From an uncultured Eubacteriales bacterium (GTDB taxonomy: Bacteria; Bacillota; Clostridia; Christensenellales; Aristaeellaceae): a stretch of 64,000 nt of DNA. Below are positions 44,798 to 53,328 of this stretch, piece after piece (positions within the stretch are counted from its first letter, which is position 1; each line of letters begins with the position of its first letter). The notes beneath the pieces were generated by a model that was not told the origin of the DNA, did no database searches, and saw only the letters and a list, made by a program, of their open reading frames with translations. The position numbers and the translations under genes are program-made. The stretch covers positions 93,014 to 157,013 of the forward strand of contig ONJM01000009.1 of the NCBI GenBank assembly GCA_900318145.1, read 5' to 3'.

Positions 44798-45936
44798 ATT
44801 CATTCCGTATCCTTCCGAAACGTTTTCTCTGTCTGCTGTGTATTCTCGGGCTGCTTCCCCTGTATGCCTCCGCGGAAAGCAGGAATGCCGCGCTGGATCA
44901 GAAAGTGCACGATATCTTCAAACGGTTCAGCACTGTCGGCGGAATGGTCGCAGCGGCAAAAGACGGGAAAATCGTCTATGAATACTGCTACGGCTACGCG
45001 GACAAATCCCGGAAGCTCATGGCGACCCCGGACTGCTACTATCGTCTTGCCTCCGTCTCCAAGCTGGTCACCGCCTGCTCCGTCATGCGCCTGGTGGAAA
45101 CCGGCCGGCTGGATCTGGACGCGAATCTCGGTGAAATCATCGGAGGGGACGAGCCGTATTTTGCGGCCAATCCTTCCTTTCCGAAAACCGGTATCACGCC
45201 TCGGATGCTCATGTCCCACACGTCAACCATCTGGGACAGTAATTTTGCCACCAAAATGGATCTGCGCAACGCTCTGAAGCAGAAGACATCCTATTATAAA
45301 AACGAACGCCCCGGCACTGCCTACCACTACTCCAATTACGCCGCCGGCATCTGCGGGATCATCCTGGAAGCCGTCACGGGGCTCCATCTCAGTGAAGCCG
45401 CCTCCACGCTGCTTTTCGACCGGATGGGTATCGACGCCGCCTATTCCCCGGATCTTCTGGAGCATCCGGACATCACCACCTCCACCTTTGCCCGGGCCTA
45501 CAGTGAGGAAATCAATCTGGAGCGTGATTACTACATTTCCTACGGCGGATGCTGGATGAAGGGGGAAGATCTCTGCAGAATCGGCATGATGCTCTGTGAT
45601 TACGGGATCATCGACGGGACCCGCATCCTGGAAGATTCTTCCGTCCGCGAAATGCTCTCCTCCCAGGAAGGAAAAGGCGGCATTACTGTCGACTCCCCTT
45701 ACGGACTGAATGTACACAGACTGAAAAACCTGGTGCCCGACAGAATTATCTACGGCCACCAGGGCAGAATTGACGATACGCTTTGCAATTTGTACTTTGA
45801 TCCGCAGTCCCGTTTTGTTTTCGCGATGGTTACCAGTTCCTGCGTGCCCGGTGATACAGCTTACGGAGTCCGCCCCCCGGCCTACACGCTCATGAAGCTG
45901 CTCTGGTCGGAATTCGTCGGCCCCTGGCAGCACTGA
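44794..45936 (+). CDS. Secreted beta-lactamase-family serine hydrolase
   Basis: 380 residues. Signal peptide (about 1-28). The serine-type active site is SVSK (SxxK), followed by YSNYA as the tyrosine motif and HQG where class C enzymes and DD-peptidases have KTG. Such proteins act on peptidoglycan peptides, esters or D-amino acid bonds. It is the third gene of the NAGPA/Lgt-like unit, overlapping the Lgt-like stop. This operon link suggests a role on the same surface substrate, by inference. Confidence 0.85.
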   Translation: MNSFRILPKRFLCLLCILGLLPLYASAESRNAALDQKVHDIFKRFSTVGGMVAAAKDGKIVYEYCYGYADKSRKLMATPDCYYRLASVSKLVTACSVMRLVETGRLDLDANLGEIIGGDEPYFAANPSFPKTGITPRMLMSHTSTIWDSNFATKMDLRNALKQKTSYYKNERPGTAYHYSNYAAGICGIILEAVTGLHLSEAASTLLFDRMGIDAAYSPDLLEHPDITTSTFARAYSEEINLERDYYISYGGCWMKGEDLCRIGMMLCDYGIIDGTRILEDSSVREMLSSQEGKGGITVDSPYGLNVHRLKNLVPDRIIYGHQGRIDDTLCNLYFDPQSRFVFAMVTSSCVPGDTAYGVRPPAYTLMKLLWSEFVGPWQH

Positions 45937-45940
45937 CGGT

Positions 45941-46810
45941 TTACCGCCGGTTTTCCGTCGCTGTATAGGCTACAGTGGATCCGGCAGGCACCGAATGCGT
46001 CAGCCAGGTATTGCCGCCGATCACGCATCCGTCCCCGATCACCGTATCGCCGCCGAGAATCGTGGCATTGGCGTAAATCACCACATGATTGCCGATATCC
46101 GGATGCCGCTTGATTTTTTTCACGGGATTCCCGTCCTCATCCAGTTCAAAACTCCGGGCGCCGAGCGTCACGCCCTGATACAGTTTCACATGATCCCCGA
46201 TTGTGGTGGTCTCTCCCACCACAATCCCTGTTCCGTGGTCAATAAAGAAGTATTCTCCCACTGTGGCCCCCGGATGAATATCAATTCCGGTCTTTTCATG
46301 GGCAAACTCCGTCATAATCCGGGGAATCAGCGGCGCGTGCAGCGTCTGCAGCTCATGCGCCAGGCGGTAAATGGAAATCGCGTAGAATCCGGGATAGCAG
46401 ATCATGACCTCTTCCCGGCTTTCCGCCGCGGGATCGCCCTCGTACAGCGCCTCCACGTCCTTCACAAGCAGCTCCTTGATCTTCGGCAGCCGGTCCATGA
46501 ATACGCCGCAAAGCTCCCGTGCCGCCAGTTCCGGATCGTCGGCCGCGCCGGACCGGAACCGCATCGCGGCGCATACTTCCCTGCACAGCAGCCGCTCTGT
46601 ATCTTCCAGCAGCTGCTCGTCCGTCATCTCAGGATCTTCCCGCCGGAAGCACATCGGAAACAGAAGTGCCTGCAGCCCTTTGATCACCCGCACAACCTGC
46701 CGGCGATCCGGCGGCGGACAGGCATGCTGCCCTTTCCTCTCTGCTGTCACCCGGTTCAGTGCTTCCAGTATTTTCCCGGTTTCTTCTCTCATCTCGACAA
46801 TATCTCCCAT
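45941..46810 (-). CDS. epsC: Serine O-acetyltransferase (CysE/EpsC type)
   Basis: 289 residues from the ATG at 46810. N-terminal helical domain, then a left-handed beta-helix of hexapeptide repeats: HPGATVGEYFFIDHG, VVGETT and NATILGG are the conserved segments of serine acetyltransferase (EpsC-type). It makes O-acetylserine for cysteine synthesis. A -10 TACAAT (46838-46843 on the complement) lies upstream. It is convergent to the beta-lactamase-like gene with only 4 bases between stops. Confidence 0.9.
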   Translation of the reverse strand: MGDIVEMREETGKILEALNRVTAERKGQHACPPPDRRQVVRVIKGLQALLFPMCFRREDPEMTDEQLLEDTERLLCREVCAAMRFRSGAADDPELAARELCGVFMDRLPKIKELLVKDVEALYEGDPAAESREEVMICYPGFYAISIYRLAHELQTLHAPLIPRIMTEFAHEKTGIDIHPGATVGEYFFIDHGTGIVVGETTTIGDHVKLYQGVTLGARSFELDEDGNPVKKIKRHPDIGNHVVIYANATILGGDTVIGDGCVIGGNTWLTHSVPAGSTVAYTATENRR

Positions 46811-46952
46811 CCGGCTTCCGCCGGTAAATGTGAATACATTGTACCATGCCTCCCCCTTTTCGTACAGTCTCTTTCCCCGGTTCACGTTGCGCTTCCCATA
46901 ATTCCGCCCTTGCGTTATAATGGCTTCAGTAACTCATCAGGAGGATTCCGGT

Positions 46953-47576
46953 ATGCGTATCGCCCTGACCTTTGATGACGGTCCCAACACCACGACAACT
47001 CCGCAGGTACTCGATCTGCTGGAGGAGTACGGAATTGTCGGCACTTTCTTTCTGATTGCCGGCAATATTAATCCGGAATCGGCAAAAATGGTACGCCGTG
47101 CCTGCTCCCTGGGCTGCGATATCGAAAACCACTCCGTTACGCATGGATTCATGGATAAAATGCCCCCGGAAACCATCCGCCGCGAGGTTTCTGAATGTTC
47201 CTGGAAGATTGCTGAAATCACCGGCCGGAAACCCGCTTTCTTCCGTCCCCCTTTTATTGCCGTAAACCGGCAGCTCTTTGACGAAGTGGATCTGACTTTC
47301 ATCTGCGGCTCCGGCTGTGAGGACTGGGTCCCTTCCGTTTCCGCGGAAGAACGTGCCAGCCGCACCCTTGCCAACGCGAAAGACGGTGAAATCATCCTTC
47401 TCCATGACATGCAGGGGAATATCAATACCGTGGAAGCCCTGAAAACAGTCATTCCCGTTCTGAAGAGCCGAGGTTTCACCTTCCATACCGTCGCGGATCT
47501 TTTCAGGTCCTGCGGCGTCACCCCCGTCCGGAACCGTCTCTATTCCAACGTCTTCCAAAAGAGCGACCGCCCATAG
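46953..47576 (+). CDS. NodB-type polysaccharide deacetylase
   Basis: 207 residues from the ATG at 46953, AGGAGG upstream. All motifs are present: TFDDGPN (catalytic base and metal), HSVTHGF (zinc histidines), FRPPF and HDM near the C-terminus. No signal peptide or membrane helix, so it may be cytoplasmic or exported by another path. A TATAAT lies at 46916-46921. Its stop is TAG. The fused PIG-L/NAGPA gene follows after 100 bases on the same strand. Confidence 0.9.
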   Translation: MRIALTFDDGPNTTTTPQVLDLLEEYGIVGTFFLIAGNINPESAKMVRRACSLGCDIENHSVTHGFMDKMPPETIRREVSECSWKIAEITGRKPAFFRPPFIAVNRQLFDEVDLTFICGSGCEDWVPSVSAEERASRTLANAKDGEIILLHDMQGNINTVEALKTVIPVLKSRGFTFHTVADLFRSCGVTPVRNRLYSNVFQKSDRP

Positions 47577-47676
47577 CGCCGCCTTCCCCGACTGTTTCCT
47601 TCCCGTGTTATCCCGGGCATCGCGAAGAAACTTTCCCGACCATAGCCACTAAAACTACAGGAGTTGTATACCGGAA

Positions 47677-49728
47677 ATGAAAAAGATCATGATCGTAATC
47701 CTGATGATTCTGCTTACACTTTGGGCAGGCGCTGCCCTGGCTGAAAAGGAAGCCGCCGAACTTACAGCTGACTGCACCATCAGTCTCAACGGTGAGCGGA
47801 ACAGCAAAAATGTCAGGGACCACCGGTTCACCTCCTATTGGGCGACGAAAAACGTCAAAAACCCCACTGTCACCATTTCCTCCCCGGAGCCTGTCTACGG
47901 GCTTTATCTCTGCTTCAGCTCCATGCCGGCCTATGAGGTTCAGGTGGACCGGGGAAACGGCTGGGAAACCTACGCGGAAGGCAATCCGGAAATACTGCAC
48001 ATGTTCTATGAGATGGACGGAGTCACGGAAATCCGGATCCGGGCTACAGGGGATTCAAGAGTCTCCCTCGGATTCAATGAAATCGGCGTCTTCGGCGAAG
48101 GGAAAGCACCTGAATGGGTCCAGCGCTGGGAACCCGTGCCGGAAAAAACAGATCTCCTTTTTGTCGTCGGATGCCCGGACGAGGAGCTGCTTTATCTGGG
48201 CGGCGCCATCCCGGTCTACGCCTGCGAAAAGCAGCGTTCCGCCGCGGTTGCGTGCCTTTCCTACGGCAATCCGTCCCGGCGCAGCGAACTGCTTAACAGC
48301 CTCTGGTCCATGGGCTACCGCTTCTACCCGCTGATCGGTCCGGATAAGCAGCTCAGCAAGCAGCAGTCAAAGGCCGCCACGGACTTCCTGACCGGCGCCG
48401 TTCAGCGCTGCCGGCCGGAAGTCGTCGTCACGCTGGATGAGAAGGGAGAAGGAAACAACGCCCAGCGCAAGCTGGCCGTCTCCTTCTGCAAGAGCGCCTT
48501 TGATCTGGCGGCAGAGGGCAATAACGCCTGGCAGGCAAAAAAACTGTATCTGCATCTCTATGGAAGCGACCCCACTGTGCTCGACTGGAGCCAGCCCCTT
48601 CAGTCCCAGAGCGGAAAAGACGGTATCGGCGCTGCCCGCTATGCCTACCTGTACTACAAGACCCAGGACAATACGGACAAGGACGTGCTTCTCTCCGACG
48701 CGAAATACCCGACCACTGTCTTCGGCCTGTACAAATCCCTTGTCGGCGACGATGTGGAAAAGAATGATTTCCTTGAAAACATTCCCGAATCGGATCTGAC
48801 GCCCGCTCCTTCCCTTGCGGATCTTACAGTGCGCAGGGAGGAGGGAATCCTTCCCGCTCTGAATGAGAAGGGATATATCGATGAAGGCGAGTTCATCTAT
48901 ACCGACGATGCGGCCGGCCTGTATATCTATATCTCCCCTACCGTGAAGGTCATCCTGAACCGGCGGTTCGACGGAGCGCTCCCTCTCACCTGGTTTGAAA
49001 CGGAGATCTGGTGTGATACGGAAGCCGGCGAATACGTGCAGAATATCGAGCGGGATCCGGAAAAACGCCACAGGGACCGGGGAGACATCGCGGAAACAGC
49101 TCTCATGCATCATGTTGTCTTTGCGGTCAACGGCGATTACTATACCTATCGCATGGGCTCCAAAAACGGGCATCCGGTCGGCATTGAAATCCGGAACGGG
49201 GAAATCTATTTCGACACCCAGTACAAAAAGATCACCGATTTCTTCCCGAATCTGGATACCCTTGCGTTCTACAGGGACGGTCGGGTGGACGTCCATTACA
49301 GCTATGAGCTTTCGCCCCAGGAATACCTGGACAACGGTGCCTACAATGTTTTCTCCTTCGGTCCCTTCCTGATCCGGGACGGAAAACTCAGCGACTGGGT
49401 TATGGACGGTTCAAAAACAAAAGCGAAGAATCCGCGCCATGTTTTCGGCATGATCGAGCCGGGCCACTATGTGGACATCATGTGCGAAGGACGTCTCGGC
49501 AGCCGTTCCGAAGGCGTGACTATGTCCCAGATGGCCCTGATGGCCCAGTCCCGCGGCCTCGTCGAGTGCTGCAATCTGGACGGCGGCCAGACAGCAGCTG
49601 TCGTCTTCATGGGCAAGCGGCTGAACCAGATTCCCGCCTACGACAACAATAACACCAATCCCCGCCCCACCTGTGAAGTCCTTGCTGTCGGCATCTCTGA
49701 TCAGGTCGGCATTTACGAAGTAAAGTGA
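47677..49728 (+). CDS. Discoidin - degenerate PIG-L - NAGPA fusion protein
   Basis: 683 residues. Signal peptide (1-22), a discoidin-like domain (about 25-145), a PIG-L-like domain (about 160-390) and a C-terminal NAGPA domain (about 400-680). The PIG-L part has the correct fold markers, but the active-site motif reads GCPDEE where the paralogues have AHQDDE, so the metal histidine is replaced by cysteine, and the second motif has lost its histidines (LDEKGEGNN against HDFNGEYGH). It is probably not an active deacetylase. The NAGPA domain keeps AVNGDYY, GPFLIRDG and LDGGQTAAV. The fusion ties PIG-L and NAGPA to one process. Confidence 0.85.
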   Translation: MKKIMIVILMILLTLWAGAALAEKEAAELTADCTISLNGERNSKNVRDHRFTSYWATKNVKNPTVTISSPEPVYGLYLCFSSMPAYEVQVDRGNGWETYAEGNPEILHMFYEMDGVTEIRIRATGDSRVSLGFNEIGVFGEGKAPEWVQRWEPVPEKTDLLFVVGCPDEELLYLGGAIPVYACEKQRSAAVACLSYGNPSRRSELLNSLWSMGYRFYPLIGPDKQLSKQQSKAATDFLTGAVQRCRPEVVVTLDEKGEGNNAQRKLAVSFCKSAFDLAAEGNNAWQAKKLYLHLYGSDPTVLDWSQPLQSQSGKDGIGAARYAYLYYKTQDNTDKDVLLSDAKYPTTVFGLYKSLVGDDVEKNDFLENIPESDLTPAPSLADLTVRREEGILPALNEKGYIDEGEFIYTDDAAGLYIYISPTVKVILNRRFDGALPLTWFETEIWCDTEAGEYVQNIERDPEKRHRDRGDIAETALMHHVVFAVNGDYYTYRMGSKNGHPVGIEIRNGEIYFDTQYKKITDFFPNLDTLAFYRDGRVDVHYSYELSPQEYLDNGAYNVFSFGPFLIRDGKLSDWVMDGSKTKAKNPRHVFGMIEPGHYVDIMCEGRLGSRSEGVTMSQMALMAQSRGLVECCNLDGGQTAAVVFMGKRLNQIPAYDNNNTNPRPTCEVLAVGISDQVGIYEVK

Positions 49729-49736
49729 TTTTCATC

Positions 49737-49765
49737 TTGACCAATTCTTTCCTGTATGCTATAAT
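49737..49765 (+). promoter_or_regulatory. Strong promoter for the tRNA-Val unit
   Basis: TTGACC (49737-49742), 17-base spacer, extended -10 TGCTATAAT (TATAAT 49760-49765). A short hairpin (49771-49788) follows just after the expected start site. Confidence 0.75.
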
Positions 49766-49792
49766 TTCCTCTGTTCCACCCGGAACAGGTCT

Positions 49793-49846
49793 GGTGGCAT
49801 GGCTCAGTCGGTAGGACACCTTGGTAGGAACTTCAAACCGAAGCGT
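49793..49846 (+). repeat. tRNA-Val 5'-half fragment (leader module)
   Basis: The first 22 bases copy positions 1-22 of the adjacent tRNA-Val exactly; then it diverges and ends with a TTCAAACC segment. It cannot fold as a tRNA. Related, more decayed modules precede the tRNA copy at 52093. Confidence 0.7.
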
Positions 49847-49922
49847 GGTGGCATGGCTCAGTCGGTAGAGCACATCGTTCACATCGATGGGGTCGTTGGT
49901 TCGAGTCCAACTGTCACCACCA
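49847..49922 (+). tRNA. tRNA-Val (anticodon CAC), copy 1
   Basis: 76 bases including encoded CCA. Acceptor stem GGTGGCA/TGTCACC (one G-U pair), 4-bp D stem, anticodon stem CATCG/CGATG with loop TTCACAT (anticodon CAC, codon GUG), 5-base variable loop and T arm GTTGG/CCAAC. A perfect promoter lies upstream and an intrinsic terminator downstream, so this copy should be functional. Confidence 0.95.
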
Positions 49923-49926
49923 AAGC

Positions 49927-49959
49927 GCAGCCCTTGAAAATCAAGGGCTGCAACTTTTT
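49927..49959 (+). terminator. Intrinsic terminator of tRNA-Val copy 1
   Basis: Perfect 11-bp stem (49927-49937 with 49941-49951), AAA loop, then AACTTTTTT. Confidence 0.92.
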
Positions 49960-49962
49960 TAT

Positions 49963-49986
49963 CCCCTCGGCATCACTGCCGAGGGG
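49963..49986. repeat. Second hairpin after tRNA-Val copy 1
   Basis: Perfect 10-bp stem CCCCTCGGCA/TGCCGAGGGG with a TCAC loop, immediately after the tRNA terminator. No T-tract on the right; it may be a back-up terminator or processing site. Nothing else coding is seen between here and 50182. Confidence 0.55.
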
Positions 49987-50182
49987 TTCACTTTCTTCAG
50001 GGTTCACTTCGGCGACGTGAACGGCTCGAACCGCCATTCCGTTCACACGGTCGTCTGGCTCAGTTGCCGGAAAATCGGGGTGGCTCGCTTTGTGGAATCG
50101 TTGCGGAGAAGGGCATTACCGAAGTGCTGCTCGGATGATGCCCTTAATCTGATTAACTCCGGTTTCATTATACTCTGGTTTT

Positions 50183-51532
50183 TTAGTCTGTTAGCTTTTT
50201 TCTGGTCTTCACCATATAAACAGTGATCAGAAAAACTGTCATGATTACCCAAGTGACCGGTTCTGTTACGCAGACCCCGGCAAACCCAAATGAAGGGATC
50301 AACCACAGGGCAGAGAAAATCTTCATCAGCAGTTCAATTACGCTGGAGATCACTGGCGCTGTCTTCTGCCCCATACTTTGCATGCTGACCCGCATTGCCA
50401 GCAGAACACCCAGTACCGGGAAGAAGGGGAAGTGGATGCGCAGGCTCAGTACTGCATTGTCCAGGATCTCCGTGCTGTGTGTTCCGGTTACAAACTGAAT
50501 GATGGGCCTCCCAAACAAGTATACAATCAGGCAGGAAAACAGGCCCCAGGCAATCTCCATCCCAATAATCTTTTTCAACGTGTCCCGGATTCTTTGCTTC
50601 TGCTTCGCACCCCAATTCTGACCGACAAAGGTGCCTGAAGCATTCATCATGCCGCTCATGGGCTGCATCAGGATATTGATGATCCGCCGTGCAGCTGTAT
50701 GGGCTGCAATATACATCTCACCAAGAGCATTTGCTGCCCCTTGGAATACTACGGAGCCCAGATCCACAACGCTGTACATAAATCCCATCGCTCCGCCGGT
50801 GGCAAGCATCTCTATTGTCAGACTTTTCTCCAGTCTGAAATCTTCTTTTGTTGGCATCATATCGAGGTAATTGCGATATACATAGATACCGGTCAGAACT
50901 CCTGAAACGGCTTGCGCCACAACCGTAGCCAGTGCAGCGCCAACCACACCCATATGGAATACTGCCACAAAGAGCAGATCTAGGCCAATGTTCAGCAGGC
51001 TGGAGAAAATCAGGAAATAAAGCGGTGTTCTGCTGTTTCCGAATGCCCGCAGAATTCCGGCGAACATGTTATAGCAGGTGGTTACCAGCATGCCTGCGAA
51101 GATCACTTTTATGTAGCTGTATGCCTGATCGAAGATGCCTTCAGGGGTATTCATCAGTCTCATCAGAGAAGGCAGGAAAATCAATGCAAGGACCGTCAGA
51201 ATCATAGCGATGATCCCGTCCAGTACCATCATATGGCCGATGGATTTGCGGATACTCCCCTGCTCATGTGCGCCGAAAGCCTGCGTCACGATCAGTGCAA
51301 ATCCGCTGTTCAGACCCCACGCAAGGTCAATGATCAGACCGTACAGGGAAGATGTTGCTCCGATTGCGGCAATCGCCTGGTCTCCCAGACAGTATCCGGC
51401 CACCATGGTATCCACCATGGAATAGACCTGCTGGAAGATGTTTCCAATAAACAGAGGGATCGCGAAGGTCAGGATCATCCTGACCGCGTTTCCATTTGTC
51501 ATATCCAGAACCGTTGCTTTACGATTCGACAC
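50183..51532 (-). CDS. MATE family efflux transporter
   Basis: 449 residues, 12 membrane helices as in the family. N-terminal FAIPLFIGNIFQQVYSMVDTMV and the mid ILRAFGNSRTPLYF segment are typical of DinF/NorM-type MATE proteins. It exports drugs or metabolites using a sodium or proton gradient. Base composition is richer in AT than the genes before 49.7 kb. It lies alone between two tRNA-Val copies and on the opposite strand. Confidence 0.93.
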   Translation of the reverse strand: MSNRKATVLDMTNGNAVRMILTFAIPLFIGNIFQQVYSMVDTMVAGYCLGDQAIAAIGATSSLYGLIIDLAWGLNSGFALIVTQAFGAHEQGSIRKSIGHMMVLDGIIAMILTVLALIFLPSLMRLMNTPEGIFDQAYSYIKVIFAGMLVTTCYNMFAGILRAFGNSRTPLYFLIFSSLLNIGLDLLFVAVFHMGVVGAALATVVAQAVSGVLTGIYVYRNYLDMMPTKEDFRLEKSLTIEMLATGGAMGFMYSVVDLGSVVFQGAANALGEMYIAAHTAARRIINILMQPMSGMMNASGTFVGQNWGAKQKQRIRDTLKKIIGMEIAWGLFSCLIVYLFGRPIIQFVTGTHSTEILDNAVLSLRIHFPFFPVLGVLLAMRVSMQSMGQKTAPVISSVIELLMKIFSALWLIPSFGFAGVCVTEPVTWVIMTVFLITVYMVKTRKKLTD

Positions 51533-51630
51533 TTATTTCAATCCCCTTAATGTATCCGGCAGGCACTCCGCCAAGCATACTTTGGTGATAACTCCTCGGT
51601 CATCACCTGCCTATAATACCATATTCCCCA

Positions 51631-51675
51631 AAAACAAAAAACCCCGCAGAGCTCGAAAAATTAAGCTCTGCGGGG
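51631..51675 (-). terminator. Intrinsic terminator on the minus strand
   Basis: Perfect 12-bp stem (51642-51653 with 51664-51675); on the minus strand it is followed by TTTTTT at 51641-51636. It would stop a transcript entering from the right, although only a gene remnant is seen there. Confidence 0.85.
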
Positions 51676-51688
51676 TACGCGTCTGCCG

Positions 51689-51761
51689 TCAGGCACTGGC
51701 TTCCGTTTTTCTTCCAAGGAACTGCTCCGCTGTCATGCGCCAATGAATGGTAATACCAATA
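51689..51761 (-). pseudogene. Possible 3' remnant of a lost gene
   Basis: A 24-codon open stretch ends with a TGA at 51689-51691 and reads WRMTAEQFLGRKTEASA near its end. A strong terminator follows directly, as expected for the end of a gene, but the rest of the gene is absent and the family cannot be recognised. Chance reading frame cannot be excluded. Confidence 0.25.
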
Positions 51762-52011
51762 CTATTCCTGCGACACTATATCGATCATGTAAAAAGATTC
51801 TAGATGCTCTAATACGGCAATCATCATCCAAAGCATATTATATTCGGGATTACATGTTGAAATCCAAAAGAACAATGTAATGAATTAGATTTGATTGCTT
51901 CGCTTTTTGTCCTTCTTTTACTTTTGCGAGCAAATTAAAAAAACCGGAAAGCTGCGAAAAACCACATAATATTGTGTCTCTATAGCTATGGCCATACTAC
52001 ATATGTAGTCC

Positions 52012-52092
52012 GAGGTGGTAGGTTCTTCAAACCGGTAAACGTGGTCTGTTGGCTCAGTTGGTAGTCCCTTGTGGTCGGAACATCAAACGCGT
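52012..52092 (+). repeat. Decayed tRNA-like leader modules
   Basis: Two degenerate modules resemble the one at 49793-49846. The nearer one (about 52041-52092) reads GGTCTGTTGGCTCAGTTGGT and ends in CATCAAACGCG; the farther one (about 52012-52040) keeps GGTAGGTTCTTCAAACCG. They suggest repeated duplication of a leader plus tRNA-Val unit. Confidence 0.5.
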
Positions 52093-52168
52093 GGTGGCAT
52101 GGCTCAGTCGGTAGAGCACATCGTTCACATCGATGGGGTCGTTGGTTCGAGTCCAACTGTCACCACCA
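52093..52168 (+). tRNA. tRNA-Val (anticodon CAC), copy 2
   Basis: Identical over all 76 bases to copy 1 at 49847, including CCA, so the cloverleaf is intact. No consensus promoter (only weak boxes near 51972-51998) and no T-tract terminator are evident; an imperfect hairpin with CTTTTGTGG follows. Expression is uncertain. Confidence 0.85.
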
Positions 52169-52333
52169 CGTGTTCACTCACAAAAGTACCATATTGTATA
52201 GTAGCTTTTGTGGTGGATTCGGTCTGGCTTTTGCGCCTGCGTATGTGTGAACAGCGTGGTTGCAGGCAGGAATCAGGGGTGTCCATAACAAGAAGTTTCA
52301 ATTCCACTTGCCTTCCATCAGTAACGGAAGTAC

Positions 52334-53308
52334 TCATTTCAAATGTGTATATCCGCCTAATAGCCAGGGCATTCTCTCTGTTTTAGAGTAAGCATAGGCT
52401 TCTGCGTAAATCATATAAGTACTTCCCTCAGTCCATTCTGTATCAGACAGATTGCTGATTAACAGCGAAAACGGTACCCGCTCATCGTCCACGTCGAAAA
52501 CTGCTCTCTGAACTGTTCCGGGAATGACATATCTTACGGTTCCCGTGACTGCATATATTTGCCTTGAAGCGATTCTATCGGTCAGATTTTCAAGCAAATC
52601 ATCAAAGGCTGTCCCGTTCATGAGCCAGGCCGCATTGTAGCATTCTTCTGCTGTTTTATCATATTCCACTGCTCTCTGGTTCAGTAAAAAAGGAGAAAGC
52701 TCAGCACGCAGGCAAACCCGAGTCTCTGCGGGGTCAAAGTCATCTGCCAAAAGGCTGATGGCATCACCGGATAAAGCGATCAATTCATTTCCTGTAAGAT
52801 AAATATGGAGTTTCTGATCTCTGCCTTCATACCGGAACCAATATAAATCATACCATTCGTCTCCAAAATGTGCTTCATTGACTTGCCATCTACCGTCCTC
52901 GTTTTTATGAAAAACTACATACAGGAATTCCGGACCATCAGAAGTCCTGTATTCGATATTTGGATATCCTTTCAACGTTTGATCCATGACCTGAACTGTG
53001 CCTTTGTCAAGTGGGATTCCTTCCAGTATTTTATCATTACAGAATTCAACCCCGGCGGTAGGCTGTTCTGTATTCACTATCATTGTAGCAAGCTTTTCTT
53101 CAGAATCCAGCGTGAGTACGATATATTCTGTTTTCTTTGGTCCAATCGGTGCAAACTTTAATAGCACACAATCCGGATAGCTTTCCTGAATGACAGCGGT
53201 AAGCAGGCTTTCGACTGGTTCATTATCCGCCTGTGCTCCGGAACTGAACACAGGAATCATGAGGACGCAAAGAAGCAATAGTGCAATAGAAACCACGTGC
53301 CGATTCAT
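52334..53308 (-). CDS. Secreted protein of unknown function
   Basis: 324 residues from the ATG at 53308 with GGAGGAAG upstream. Signal peptide with core VSIALLLLCVLMIP. The rest is soluble with many acidic and aromatic residues, no known motif, and a C-terminus ending LLGGYTHLK. It lies downstream of two further secreted, SH3-containing genes on the same strand (53329-54418, 54493-55317), which probably form one operon. The family is not recognised. Low GC suggests it was acquired. Confidence 0.65.
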   Translation of the reverse strand: MNRHVVSIALLLLCVLMIPVFSSGAQADNEPVESLLTAVIQESYPDCVLLKFAPIGPKKTEYIVLTLDSEEKLATMIVNTEQPTAGVEFCNDKILEGIPLDKGTVQVMDQTLKGYPNIEYRTSDGPEFLYVVFHKNEDGRWQVNEAHFGDEWYDLYWFRYEGRDQKLHIYLTGNELIALSGDAISLLADDFDPAETRVCLRAELSPFLLNQRAVEYDKTAEECYNAAWLMNGTAFDDLLENLTDRIASRQIYAVTGTVRYVIPGTVQRAVFDVDDERVPFSLLISNLSDTEWTEGSTYMIYAEAYAYSKTERMPWLLGGYTHLK

Positions 53309-53328
53309 AACAAATCTTCCTCCAAGTA

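Larger units (their letters stand above)
51533..52011. other. Non-coding stretch between MATE and the tRNA-like modules
   Basis: No complete gene is seen. It holds the MATE leader, with a possible -10 TATTAT on the minus strand near 51611-51618, the terminator at 51631-51675, a possible 3' gene remnant on the minus strand (51689-51761), and AT-rich sequence with no recognisable feature from about 51780 to 52011. Confidence 0.6.

Noticed and set aside
49799-49922. Small open frame reading MAQSVEHIVHIDGVVG over the tRNA-Val genes (also at 52069 and 55396)
   Set aside because: It is the translation of tRNA-Val DNA, a well-known false protein; the tRNA fold explains the sequence.
50109-50146. 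Imperfect inverted repeat with AAGGGCAT arms before the MATE stop
   Set aside because: Loop is long and irregular with no T-tract; no further copies were noticed, so neither a terminator nor a mobile element is supported.
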